Assembly: GCA_016745215.1 (NCBI GenBank)
Contig: CP050890.1
Span: forward strand, 6,014,001 to 6,078,000
Direction: 5' to 3'
Source: Thiohalocapsa sp. PB-PSB1
GTDB taxonomy: Bacteria > Pseudomonadota > Gammaproteobacteria > Chromatiales > Chromatiaceae
Length of the DNA stretch: 64,000 bases
Part shown: positions 54,446 through 63,291 of the stretch, one piece after another
Layout of the letters: each line of letters opens with the position of its first letter
Position numbering within the stretch: position 1 is the first letter of the stretch
The notes under the pieces: generated by a model
Seen by the model: only the letters and a program-made list of their open reading frames with translations
Databases searched by the model: none
What the model was told of the DNA's origin: nothing
Position numbers and translations under genes: made by a program

Positions 54446-56910
54446 TATTGTCTCCCGGCGGACGGTGGGTCCGGTGGTGTCAGATCCTTCGGATCGAACG
54501 GCAGCGGCGGCAACTCAAGCCCCTTTAAGCGCGCGCTGGCCGTTGCATTGCTCAGCCCTGATGTTGCAACGTTAAGCAGCGCGTGGACCGAGCTGTTGGC
54601 AAGCGTCGTACTTTGGCCGGAGGTTTCATTGCTGATGTGCAGTTCGACAGGGTTGCCCGGTTCCCACCAGAGGCTGTCCACCGCCAAGCGTGGCAAAAAA
54701 CCCGAGTAGGACGAGTTGGCCATGATCTGACCGCCAATGATCAGAGTCAGAGTACCCGACGGCTTGACAGAGTTTTTGTAGTAGCAGGTCTCGGGATTGT
54801 ATGAGCTGCCGCAGTCGTAGGGCCGTCGATCGATTCGAATGAATGGCTCGGCGTCCTTGATCGAGACCTTGATGCCGTCCAGCCGATAGGTTCGGCTCAG
54901 TTGCTGATGCCAATACATGAATTGTTCGGCCCTATCCCAGTAGACTGGCGAGTGATTGGACACTTCCACCTGTCGTTCTCGTGCATGTTTGAGGTAGGTT
55001 TCTACGCTTTGGACCAGCTCAGGAGTCACGCTCGCAGGGCCGTCGAGCCGACTCAGGTCCTGGTAGAGCTTGTTCGCTTCCTCGAAATCCCAGCGATCTC
55101 CGGCCTTGGTCAGATCGGCACAGAATTCCGGGCGCAATGTCTCTTCGGTACAGATTAAACAAGCCTGAGCCAGAGACTCGAACTGGGCGTCTCGCTGATC
55201 CGGATTCTGCTTGGCGATGCGCTGGTATTGATCAAAAAGTAGATCGCATCGGCCACGATCATCTGCAGCAAGTCCTGCCGCGAGCTGGGTCCGATCGACG
55301 CCAATGCCGGCAACTTGCAGCGCCTTCAGAACGGTCAGATAGGACTCGACTTGTTTTGTGGCTAATGCCTCGGGGATGCCTTGCGTTTTCGCCAGTCGCC
55401 AGATCGCGTCGATGGCCTGGACCAGAAACTCTGCTCGCGCAGGGCCGTAGTCCACTAATAGGCGCATGACATCGCCCGCACCTTCCGGAAGCTGCTCGAA
55501 ACGCTCGCGGGTGGACTGAATCCGCGTGGCCAAGTCCTGCCATTCGCGGTCTCGCTCGGCGAGCTTGTCCATCATCACACTGAAGTCGCTTTGGCGTCGG
55601 AGCAGCGTGAACAGGTCCGCAGTTTCCGCCTGCAAATTCTCTAACCTATTTTCGAGGGTTTGCAGCGTGAAGCGGCGCTCGATCAACCAGGCCTGCCGCG
55701 CTTCCACTAAGTCAGGAAAATTGCCGAATGGGATAGGCCGGTCTGCAAGAAAAGCGAATGGATGGCCGATGCTCAATGCCTGCCGCGCCTGCTCAAGAAC
55801 GGTCGTGGCCTGAACCGATCCGGCTTGCTGATCATAGGCCGCAGCCTGCTCCTTGACCGCATCAATGGTGCGTCGGTCCCGATCGATTCCCACGAGCACG
55901 ATGATGGCGAGCAGCACAACGCCCAAGGCATAGGGCGCGGCCTTGAGTGCTGCAACCTTGACTTCTTGCTGCTGTTGCATGCGTATCGCGGCATACATGC
56001 CGGTTTCCAAGGTTTCGGCGACACCAAGTGGCATCCAGTCCGCGAACCGATTGATGACGAAGGCGGGCTCGCCCTCAGGGCCGGATTTCTGCTTTGGTGC
56101 GGCGCCGAGTGCTGCCACGTAGCACACCCGAACACAGGATCTTCGGCGGCTGGCCAGGAGCACATCTGCCAGTGTCCCCGCATTTTGACGATACAGAAAG
56201 TCACGAAAGACTTCCTTACCCTGCTTGATTGCCTCGGCACTGCGATTGTTGAGCTGCTCGATCTCTTCTTTGATTTCGGATGACGAATTTCCGGCGTACA
56301 GCAGATCTGCCTTGGTGACGACGATGACAATGGGCCAGCCTGGTCGGGATTCCGTAAAGGCTTGATAGGCACGCTGAATCGCTTCGCCTTGCCCCTGGTG
56401 GCGCCCAGCGGACAGATCGTCTTGATCTGGGCCACGATGCAGGCTGGCATCGAAAAACAGATACAAGCAGTCGCTGCGCTTGATGTGCTCCTGGAGTTGA
56501 AGCTGTGCGTCCTCCATCTTCTGGATGGCAGCGAGCTCGCCTGTATAGTCGAAGGTCGTACAATCGAACGGTTGCTTACCAGCAAACTCAAGCGCAAGGT
56601 GAATTCGCAGCCATTCGTTGTGCTGTGTCTTTGGGACATAAGCTTCGTCCCGCAGCAGATCGATGCGCGAGAGTCCGCGGTCATCGACCGGGTGCGAGAA
56701 AAAAGATACTTCCCCTTTGAGAAGCTTCTCGGTAACACCGAGCGCACGGCCGGAAATACCGGATCGTAAGCGGCCGAAACGGGAGGCCAGCAAGGCCGTG
56801 GTCAGAAAGGTGCTCTTGCCGGATGCCTGGTAGCCGAGGAAAGTTGCCTTGATCTCGCGTGTTAAAGGCTTGGCTGGTTCGGATGCGAGTGTTGCAGAGT
56901 CTCTGGTCAT
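54445..56910 (-). CDS. Membrane-anchored TRAFAC-type P-loop GTPase
   Basis: The 821-aa product has a G domain at the N-terminus: P-loop GYQASGKST at 26-34, G3 motif DYTG at 121-124 and G4 motif TKAD at 199-202. A membrane helix at about 322-345 (YALGVVLLAIIVLVGI) is followed by a long helical exported region. A beta-rich C-terminal domain contains CGSSYNPETCYY, LTLIIGGQ and WWEPGNPVELHI. The order of G domain, helix, helical stalk and beta domain parallels TssM/IcmF, but the P-loop and flanking sequence differ, and no other type VI gene is present. It may instead belong to the GTPase-centred conflict systems. It is the first gene of the second run. Confidence 0.85.
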   Translation of the reverse strand: MTRDSATLASEPAKPLTREIKATFLGYQASGKSTFLTTALLASRFGRLRSGISGRALGVTEKLLKGEVSFFSHPVDDRGLSRIDLLRDEAYVPKTQHNEWLRIHLALEFAGKQPFDCTTFDYTGELAAIQKMEDAQLQLQEHIKRSDCLYLFFDASLHRGPDQDDLSAGRHQGQGEAIQRAYQAFTESRPGWPIVIVVTKADLLYAGNSSSEIKEEIEQLNNRSAEAIKQGKEVFRDFLYRQNAGTLADVLLASRRRSCVRVCYVAALGAAPKQKSGPEGEPAFVINRFADWMPLGVAETLETGMYAAIRMQQQQEVKVAALKAAPYALGVVLLAIIVLVGIDRDRRTIDAVKEQAAAYDQQAGSVQATTVLEQARQALSIGHPFAFLADRPIPFGNFPDLVEARQAWLIERRFTLQTLENRLENLQAETADLFTLLRRQSDFSVMMDKLAERDREWQDLATRIQSTRERFEQLPEGAGDVMRLLVDYGPARAEFLVQAIDAIWRLAKTQGIPEALATKQVESYLTVLKALQVAGIGVDRTQLAAGLAADDRGRCDLLFDQYQRIAKQNPDQRDAQFESLAQACLICTEETLRPEFCADLTKAGDRWDFEEANKLYQDLSRLDGPASVTPELVQSVETYLKHARERQVEVSNHSPVYWDRAEQFMYWHQQLSRTYRLDGIKVSIKDAEPFIRIDRRPYDCGSSYNPETCYYKNSVKPSGTLTLIIGGQIMANSSYSGFLPRLAVDSLWWEPGNPVELHISNETSGQSTTLANSSVHALLNVATSGLSNATASARLKGLELPPLPFDPKDLTPPDPPSAGRQ

Positions 56911-57023
56911 CAGTGCTGATCCTTGATGTTTCCGTTAGCAGTGGCAGTCAGCCGTTTGGGTTTCACAAATACATCAAACTTTAACTGTAGCTGTCAAGGA
57001 AGATGTCGCAGAAATCAGGCTGC

Positions 57024-57353
57024 CTACCGCGTGGCCTCCTCCTCTGTTTTCGCGAGATACCCTGGGTTGAGCAGGATGATATTGGGCCGACGCCAATCAC
57101 GGGTGGACCTGCACCAACGCTCCGGGTGTCGATTTCGGGCGGCGGCGTAGAGCTGCTCGCGCTGCGCAAGGATCGCGGCATCCTCGCTGCAGTGGTATTG
57201 GCCGGGAGTGACGAACTTCAAGGCGCTGTGGTGGTGGACCTCGTTATACCAATGCACGAACGTCTGCACCCATGCGCGTGCCATATCCAGGCTCTTGACG
57301 CATCTTCCTGGCAAAGATGTAAACATTCGGCCTACCATCTCTCGAAAAATCAA
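57024..57353 (-). pseudogene. IS3-family transposase (orfB) C-terminal remnant
   Basis: A 109-residue frame with VQTFVHWYNEVHHHSALKF and VTPGQYHCSED matches the end of the IS3-family integrase core, including the E-region helix, followed by RHPERW and IILLNPGYL. The upstream DDE residues and orfA are missing, so it is a dead fragment. It lies just upstream of the GTPase gene and marks the edge of the repeat-rich zone. Confidence 0.85.
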
Positions 57354-57679
57354 CGAGTCAGCGTCTCGCGGAAACGTCGATGCAAGGGATAAACCCGTAA
57401 GTCCTTGATGGTAGCCCTTTCAAGGTGCGCAAAAACAACACTATGAATCAGTCTCTTAGCGTCAAGGGTTCGCAGGCATCCGCAGCCGCTTGCCAGCTTT
57501 TCGGAAAGCAAACACGGCAGAATCATGTAGTTGCAATCGTACACGTATCAACATCTTGAAAGGGCTGACCTTAATGCCCCGTAGGTATCTTGATGGGTGC
57601 TGACTTAAAAAAATGTAAGGATTCACCGCAGAGACACAGAGGGGCCAAGGCGCCTCGCCCGCAAGCGGACCTTTACTAG

Positions 57680-57778
57680 GGGGCTGTCCGAGAATGAAAA
57701 TAAGACACAAGATATAGAGTGCACAACTTGATTGTAGGCGCTATATGTTGTGCGTGCTCTGAGTTCTCGGACAGCCTC
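57680..57778. mobile_element. 99-bp MITE with IS1182-type ends, copy 1
   Basis: This 99-bp non-coding element has ends GGGGCTGTCCGAGAA and the complement of GAGGCTGTCCGAGAA, flanked by CTAG at 57676-57679 and 57779-57782. The ends and the CTAG target match the IS1182-family element at 15647-17521. Its interior (AATAAGACACAAGATATAG) is almost the same as copy 2 at 60733. It is probably mobilised by the IS1182 transposase. Confidence 0.9.
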
Positions 57779-57782
57779 CTAG

Positions 57783-58204
57783 CCATGGGAACCGGTCGGC
57801 ATAGGAGCCCGCTTGCGGGCAATCCGGCAAATGATGCCAGCGGATCGGACGCGCGCGCTGCGCCTCTCCCGGGAGAAAGGCTGTAGGCCACTGTCTTCTC
57901 GACAAATGAACTGAAGATCCCCCAGGATGCAACCCGCCCAACGCGACTTGAACGGGATCGGGATCGAAAAAACACATCCTCAGGGCGTGAGAAACCTGAC
58001 ATTGATTGGGCGGACGTTTGCTGGGCGCTGCCTTCGAAGAATATGAATCAGGCTTCTTTCTGGTTGAATAGCGGAACATTCTTCAACAGGCAGTACCCCC
58101 TTGATGTCGATCCAAACTCCAGGACGATAAGGCATCCCTTGCCGGCTGCTGCGACCGCAATAGCCAGGCCCCAAGCCGAACGGCGGAGTCGGAATTCCAG
58201 AGGG
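57783..58204. other. Non-coding stretch between a MITE and the broken patatin gene
   Basis: No convincing gene. Short minus-strand frames (such as one reading MPYRPGVWIDIKG near 58130) have no start signal or recognised domain and probably derive from decayed sequence. Confidence 0.4.
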
Positions 58205-59160
58205 CTATGACGTCGGCATCGAGCCGCCGTCGAGCAATGGGGCCTTGTTCATAACTCCGACCAACTGACGAGCGGGTGCATTGGCTTTTCCATAAAGCAT
58301 TGGTTTTAAAGTAAAAATACTGGAGCGTTCGAGGCTAACCTTAGGTCTTGGCCGAGCTTATGAACAAGGCCAGCAATGGACACAGCTCGGCAAGGGCTTC
58401 TTGCATCGCCTGTTCGCCGATTTGGATCAGTTCTTCGGCGCGGTTGAACTCGCCGGGGAAAATGTGGCCGACCCGCGGGGTGACGGTCAGGTCGGCGGGG
58501 TGAGCGGCGTTTTGATGGACCGAGAGTTGCCACAATACCAGCGCGCTGGAGGAAAGGGCAATGGCCAATAGGCTTGGCTCTTCGGCCCATTCGCGCAGGC
58601 CCCGCAGCAGATGCCAGCGGCGCATGAAGCCCGGGATGGCAGCCCAGATGCGCCCACGCAGGCTGCGCCGTTCGGCCTCGGGCAGCAGATGGTCGCGCAA
58701 ACCGACGCTGTTGGCGACGCCCTTGAAGTCGGCGGTGACGTCGACGCCGAGAACAACCTGGGCGCCCAGTGCTCGGGCCGCGGCGACCGGGACATTGGCC
58801 ACCAGTCCGCCGTCGATCAGCAGTCGTTCGCCGTTGCGGACCGGGGCAAAGACGGTCGGCAGGGAGATGGATGCGCGCACGGCGGTGACCAGGTCGCCAT
58901 CGCTGGCAACCCATGCCTCCCCATCGATGAGGTCCGTTGCCACCGCCGCGAAGGGCAGAGGCAGATCCTGGATCTCTTGCCGGTCGAAGTGGCGGCGTAG
59001 TTCTCGCTCGATGGAGCGGCCTACCAGTATGCTATTGCCGCCGAGTCGAAAATCGGTGAGTTTCAGGGCGCGGCGCCAGTTCAGGTTGCGGGCCAGGTCT
59101 TCGAGCAGATCCAGCTTGCCGGCGGCATAGGCAGCGCCCACCAAGGCCCCCATGGAGGTG
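58205..59160 (-). pseudogene. Patatin-like phospholipase, 5'-truncated and interrupted near its 3' end
   Basis: The frame encodes the catalytic core of a patatin/RssA-like lipid hydrolase: nucleophile motif GTSMGALVG (GxSxG), then ADLIDGEAWVASDGD, and the catalytic aspartate motif LIDGGLVANVPV. The usual N-terminal GGGxRG oxyanion block is missing: upstream of AVVSGTS the frame runs into the AAGAAAAGGACACCC repeat array. Near the C-terminus a 131-bp MITE (58241-58371) splits the coding sequence, replacing the normal end LRPLLDGGSMPTS. The intact version of that end is seen in the second copy at 63589. Confidence 0.85.
58241..58371. mobile_element. 131-bp MITE inserted in the patatin gene
   Basis: Perfect 14-bp terminal inverted repeats GGCCTTGTTCATAA and TTATGAACAAGGCC bound a 131-bp element flanked by an 8-bp duplication AGCAATGG (58233-58240 and 58372-58379). 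The second patatin copy at about 63620 has the empty site with one AGCAATGG, so both boundaries are proven within this window. It has no coding capacity, and no transposase with matching ends is present here. Confidence 0.95.
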
Positions 59161-59164
59161 CCGC

Positions 59165-59470
59165 TGACGACGGCACCAAGAAAAGCACCAAGAAAAGGAG
59201 CACCAAGAAAAGAGCACCAAGAAAAGGACACCCAAGAAAAGGACACCCACTCTCAGAGAGCACCAAGAAAAGGACACCCACTCTCAGAGCACCAAGAAAA
59301 GGACACCCACTCTCAGAGCACCAAGAAAAGGACACCCACTCTCAGGAGCACCAAGAAAGAGCACCAAGAAAAGGACACCCAAGAAAAGGACACCCAAGAA
59401 AAGGACACCCAAGAAAAGGACACCCAAGGACAAGAAAAGGACACCCACTCTCAGCACCACCCACTCTCAG
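59165..59470. repeat. Array of AAGAAAAGGACACCC / CACTCTCAG repeats
   Basis: About 300 bases built from units such as CACCAAGAAAAGGACACCC and CACTCTCAGAG in irregular order. It has replaced the 5' end of the patatin gene, so both strands give artificial repetitive proteins. The array continues on the right side of the IS5-family element (60462 on). It is not a CRISPR array, since unit order is irregular and there are no unique spacers. Confidence 0.9.
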
Positions 59471-60461
59471 ACGCTGTATGAAAACTATTTTCTTTAATGT
59501 TCGACCTAAACAACGCAATAAATTCGAATAGTCTACTCATAAGCTATTTGATTATTACAAATTTGACGGAGCAATAAACGTGACGATGCAAGATAGACCT
59601 GTGACTCACTTGATCTCGGTTCTCTTTCATAATCTTTACTCAGTCGACGAGACCGGCCAAGCCAAGCAAATGTGCGCTCCACGACCCAGCGACGCGGCAA
59701 TACATGAAAACCTTTCTTTCTTTTCTGCCTCTTTACAATCTCGAGGGTGCAATTAAATTCAGATAATACCCAATTAAAAAGCTCTTTGCCCATATAGCCG
59801 CAATCAGCCCAAATATGCTTTACACTCTGCAGGAGCACGAATAGACGCGTGAGAATTTCACGAGCTGCTTTTCCGTCATACACATTAGCTGCATGCACGT
59901 AGACGACAAGCAGGCAACCTATTGTATCAACGACGATATGTCGCTTCCGGCCCTTGACAAGCTTACCACCATCGAAGCCGGATTCGACCGATGACTCCGG
60001 TGTCCCTTTGACACTTTGGCTATCAATGATGGCGCCACTTGGATCGGGATTTCGGCCTTTCATTTGGCGCAAACGCGCCCGTAGCTCTGCATTGATTTGC
60101 TCCAGCAAACCACTGTGTGTCCACTTGTTATAGTAGTAATTGACAAGGGTGTAAGGAGGAAAATCTTTCGGTAAATAACGCCAAGGGCAGCCTGTCTTAT
60201 TCAAATAGAAAATGGCATTCAGAATCTCGCGTAGATTCGAATCACGGCGGCGCCCTGTCTTATACGGGTCAAGTTCGTTCAAGACTTGCTCGATGATTGC
60301 CCATTCTTCGTCTGACAGGTCACTTGGATAGCGTACAGGTGTATGAACATTATCTGAAGTCATCTTGATTTCTCCGAATAAAAAAGGGAAAATCGTATTA
60401 AATCGTTTAGTTTTTCAGATTTTTTAGACGCCAAATCAGTGGTTTAGTTCCCATACAGTCT
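59471..60461 (-). mobile_element. IS5-family insertion sequence inside the repeat array
   Basis: A 991-bp element with imperfect ends ACGCTGTATG and, on the other side, AGACTGTATG. The flanks carry CTCAG on both sides (59466-59470 and 60462-60466), consistent with a short target duplication, although CTCAG also occurs in the array itself. It splits one repeat array into two parts. Confidence 0.75.
59533..60363 (-). CDS. IS5-family transposase
   Basis: A complete 276-aa transposase. The N-terminal domain (YPSDLSDEEWAIIEQVL, NAIFYLNKTGCPWRYLPKDF) is typical of IS5-family DUF4096-type proteins. AIIDSQSVKGTPES contains the first catalytic Asp, KHIWADCGYMGKEL the second, and RWVVERTFAWLGRSRRLSKDYE the catalytic Glu. 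Low GC compared with the surroundings fits recent transfer. Confidence 0.95.
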   Translation of the reverse strand: MTSDNVHTPVRYPSDLSDEEWAIIEQVLNELDPYKTGRRRDSNLREILNAIFYLNKTGCPWRYLPKDFPPYTLVNYYYNKWTHSGLLEQINAELRARLRQMKGRNPDPSGAIIDSQSVKGTPESSVESGFDGGKLVKGRKRHIVVDTIGCLLVVYVHAANVYDGKAAREILTRLFVLLQSVKHIWADCGYMGKELFNWVLSEFNCTLEIVKRQKRKKGFHVLPRRWVVERTFAWLGRSRRLSKDYEREPRSSESQVYLASSRLLLRQICNNQIAYE

Positions 60462-60640
60462 CTCAGCACCAAAGCACAAGAACAAGAAAAGGACACCCAC
60501 TCTCCGCCCCGCCCACTCTCCGCCCCGCCGAAATGTGGGTATCCTGTACCGCGCTCTGTACCGCGCTGTATCCTGTACCGCGCTGTACCGCGTGTACCGC
60601 GCTCGCTGTACCGCGCTCGCTGTACCGCGCTCGTTAAGCA
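60462..60640. repeat. Continuation of the repeat array with CTGTACCGCG units
   Basis: It begins with CACCAAAGCACAAG and AAGAAAAGGACACCC as in the left part of the array, then CTCTCCGCCCCGCC twice. An imperfect hairpin (AGGACACCCAC at 60490 against GTGGGTATCCT) is followed by irregular copies of CTGTACCGCG. The same order of parts recurs at 61693 and 61972. Confidence 0.85.
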
Positions 60641-60732
60641 GCGTCTCTGGTTAGTGGTCCCTGCGGTAGTCATCGCCATAGGCACTGTCATTGGTGCGAT
60701 AGTTTCTCTTTTCGGTAAATGAAACTTCCTAG

Positions 60733-60831
60733 GAGGCTGTCCGAGAATGAAAATAAGACACAAGATATAGAGTGCACAACTCGATTGTAGGCTCTACATA
60801 TTGTGCGTGCTCTGAGTTCTCGGACAGCCTC
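60733..60831. mobile_element. 99-bp MITE with IS1182-type ends, copy 2
   Basis: Same length as copy 1 at 57680 and nearly the same sequence, with ends GAGGCTGTCCGAGAA. It is flanked by CTAG at 60729-60732 and 60832-60835. The two copies differ at only a few internal positions, so they spread recently. Confidence 0.92.
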
Positions 60832-60860
60832 CTAGTGGACCCTGATCGGGCATTATTCGT

Positions 60861-61470
60861 CTACTCGCCAAGCCAGAGATATGGTCCAGCATATGCCCCG
60901 ATTTGATCTGTCAGGCTTTTCGCGCTGTTAGCGGTAATACTACGCAGCGACTCAGGGCCAAAAGCGGATTTACATGCCGGCCCAGAACTGCCAGCAGGCA
61001 CGATAGAGGTTGGGCCGGCACCGGGGAAGCTGGCGAAGATCGGCGCATCGGGATGAGCGTGGAAGGCCTTGTCGATGGCGCAATCGTAGGGTCCGATGCT
61101 TGCCAGCACGACGCGCAACTCTTCCACCGCGGTCTGATGGCCAATAACGACGGCACCAATACGCCACCATCGCGGGTAAACGGCAAGGCACCCTTGATCA
61201 GCGTAATACGCTCGGCGATGCATTCTCCCCGCGCACCCCATGGTGGTGAAAGAACGTCCGCAGGGTGATCTCACGCGCGCGCTTCGCTTCACCCAACGAG
61301 GGCCAGTTGCGCAGGAAGTCGTAGGCCCACGCGTCGATCGTCTCCGGACCCTGTTCGAGCACCATCGCCTCGCGCCGACTGGCCGGCAGCGCCTGCAAGC
61401 ACACATCATGCTTGCGGTCCGCCCTATCGATCCCGACTTTTGCCGTAAACTCATCGCATAAATTTCAATC
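60861..61470 (-). pseudogene. IS110-family transposase remnant, frameshifted
   Basis: In different minus-strand frames the region encodes KVGIDRADRKHDVCLQAL (the N-terminal DEDD-type start with its Asp), then VLEQGPETIDAWAYDFLRNW, and finally AIDKAFHAHPDAPIFASFPGAG, the IS110-family transposase-20 region. At least two frame changes separate these parts and the C-terminal end is missing. The gene is dead. Confidence 0.8.
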
Positions 61471-61692
61471 GTGCGAGATGATGGTTACCTTGCGTATGAT
61501 GGACTTTGTCGCTGTGGTTTCAATCGTTGTCGATTCATACCTGCCGGTCCGCGTTTTGCCGAACGGCGTTAGCGAGTTGTGAACAACACAGATCATGTCC
61601 CCTCGCAGCAGCGCTCAGGTTGTTTCCGAGCCGTCTCTTGACTGCAAGCCGGCCGCGGCAAAGCGCACCCCGAGACGCCGCAATGTTGCTTT

Positions 61693-61968
61693 CTAGAAAA
61701 GGACACCCACTCTCCGCCCCGCCGAAATGTGGGTGTCCTGTACCGCGCTCTCTGTACCGCGCTCTGTACCGCGCTTGGTGTCCTGTACCGCGCTTGTACC
61801 GCGCTGTACCGCTCGTACTGTACCGCTCCGGTGTCCTGTACCGCTCCTGTACCGCTCTCTCTGTACCGCTCTCTGGTTTTTGCTGTCCCTGTTTTTCGCA
61901 GTTTTTCGCAGAACACAAATCATAAACCCCTCTCGTGCCCCCTCTCGCGCTCTGCAACGATTCGGCCT
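61693..61968. repeat. Composite hairpin and CTGTACCGC repeat, copy A
   Basis: It starts CTAGAAAAGGACACCC and holds a perfect 11-bp hairpin (AGGACACCCAC 61700-61710, GTGGGTGTCCT 61729-61739, 18-base loop). Many irregular CTGTACCGCGC and CTGTACCGCT units follow, and a unique tail begins CTCTGGTTTTTGCTGTCC and ends GATTCGGCC. It is tandemly duplicated as copy B. Confidence 0.9.
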
Positions 61969-61971
61969 CCT

Positions 61972-62311
61972 CTAGAAAAGGACACCCACTCTCCGCCCCG
62001 CCGAAATGTGGGTGTCCTGTACCGCGCTGTACCGCGGCTTGGTGTCCTGTACCGCGGCTTCTGTACCGCGGCTTGTACCGCGCTGTACCGCGCTCTGTAC
62101 CGCGCTCTGTACCGCGCTTGGTGTCCTGTACCGCGCCTATACCGCGCTGTACCGCTCGTACTGTACCGCTCCGGTGTCCTGTACCGCTCCTGTACCGCTC
62201 TCTCTGTACCGCTCTCTGGTTTTTGCTGTCCCTGTTTTTCGCAGTTTTTCGCAGAACACAAATCATAAACCCCTCTCGTGCCCCCTCTCGCGCTCTGCAA
62301 CGATTCGGCCT
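61972..62311. repeat. Composite hairpin and CTGTACCGC repeat, copy B
   Basis: A near-exact direct duplicate of copy A, including the hairpin (61979-61989 with 62008-62018) and the tail ending GATTCGGCC. It is about 64 bases longer because it has more CTGTACCGCG units. It ends about 50 bases before the AbrB-type antitoxin gene and could supply its upstream region. Confidence 0.9.
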
Positions 62312-62360
62312 GGCCTCTGTTAAACTAAGATTCCGCATTTCAGTAATTCGGAGATTACGC

Positions 62361-62627
62361 ATGAGAGACACCTTGATCGTTTCCAGTCGCGGCCAGGTGA
62401 CGCTGCCGGCGGCAGTGCGCCGCCGGCTCGGCATCGCGCCGGGCGACGTATTGATCGTCGAGGATCGAGCCGGGGAGTTGGTATTGAAGCCTGCCGCGGT
62501 GCTGGAGATCGAGCACTATAGTGATGAGCAGATCGCAGCTTGGGATCGTGAGGACGCGCTAAGCGCCGACGAACGTGCGTCTGTCGAGACTTGGTTCCGG
62601 ACCGAGGCCGGAACCGGAACCAGGTAG
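62361..62627 (+). CDS. AbrB/MazE-type antitoxin
   Basis: The 88-aa product starts at an ATG preceded by CGGAGATTACGC. The N-terminal swapped-hairpin DNA-binding domain is clear: TLIVSSRGQVTLPAAVRRRL followed by GIAPGDVLIVEDR, the standard SpoVT/AbrB pattern. The C-terminal part (ADERASVETWF) would bind the toxin. The stop overlaps the GTG start of the PIN gene (TAGTG). It is probably autoregulatory. Confidence 0.93.
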   Translation: MRDTLIVSSRGQVTLPAAVRRRLGIAPGDVLIVEDRAGELVLKPAAVLEIEHYSDEQIAAWDREDALSADERASVETWFRTEAGTGTR

Positions 62628-63086
62628 TGGCGGCGGGTGAGGTCCGACTATTTCTGGATGCTAATGTGCTATTCACGGCGGCGCACTGCCGACGGCAAGG
62701 CGGCTCTGCTGATCGACTTGGCGCGGCGGGGCCACTGGAACGGGATGACATCCGCGTTTGCCTTAGAAGAGGCGCGACGGAATCTCGAGCGCAAGTATCC
62801 TGACCGGTTGGAGGCCCTTGATCGGCTGCTTGGTGCACTTTCCATTGTCGCGGCATCAGGCCCTGGGCCTTGCGCGTTAGCCCTGCCCGAGAAGGATCAG
62901 CCGATCTTCGCCGCCGCGCTGCAGTCTGGCGCGACCCACCTGCTGACGGGCGACATGCGCCACTTCGGACGCTTTATGAACGATCCGGGACGGACCGAGG
63001 GTATCGTCATCCAGCCTGTGGCGGAGTTCTTGGACGGCCCTGCGGTCCCGATAGCACTCGCCAATGATGCCAAGTCCTTCGATTGA
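62627..63086 (+). pseudogene. PIN-domain toxin gene with a frameshift
   Basis: From GTG 62627 the frame reads EVRLFLDANVLFTAAH, which holds the first PIN aspartate. Near 62685-62695 the sense shifts by one base to DGKAALLIDLARRGHWNG, followed by FALEEARRNLE (second acidic site) and HLLTGDMRHFGRFM (third acidic site). The stop is at 63086. All PIN motifs exist but not in one frame, so the RNase toxin is probably inactive unless this is an assembly error. The partner antitoxin is intact. Confidence 0.82.
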
Positions 63087-63170
63087 TCAAGCGTAGGCGC
63101 GGCCACGCCGTCTCAGCGCCGCACCCCACTGCGCTCCCGGCGGATGACGAAGATGCCGGCCAGGATCAGC

Positions 63171-63253
63171 GCGTAGGGCGGATGCCCGATAGGGCGATTC
63201 GTCATTTCACCGTCCAAAGTCTGGCGGAATCCGTCCATGGTTCCGCCCTACGC
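63171..63253. repeat. 12-bp inverted repeat GCGTAGGGCGGA
   Basis: GCGTAGGGCGGA at 63171-63182 and its exact complement at 63242-63253 enclose 59 bases. This type of GTAGGGCGGA palindrome is a common dispersed intergenic repeat of proteobacteria. It may also serve as a terminator for the toxin-antitoxin unit. Confidence 0.8.
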
Positions 63254-63291
63254 GCTCCTTCCTCAAGAGAAACTTGGCTGCGCCGGGATTT

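Noticed and set aside
52136..56910. Type VI secretion system
   Set aside because: Only the general layout of the GTPase and its partner recalls TssM; no sheath, Hcp, VgrG, baseplate or ClpV genes are present.
59165..62311. CRISPR array or coding repeat protein
   Set aside because: Units vary in order and length, there are no unique spacers, and the encoded peptides on both strands are mere translations of a short DNA repeat.
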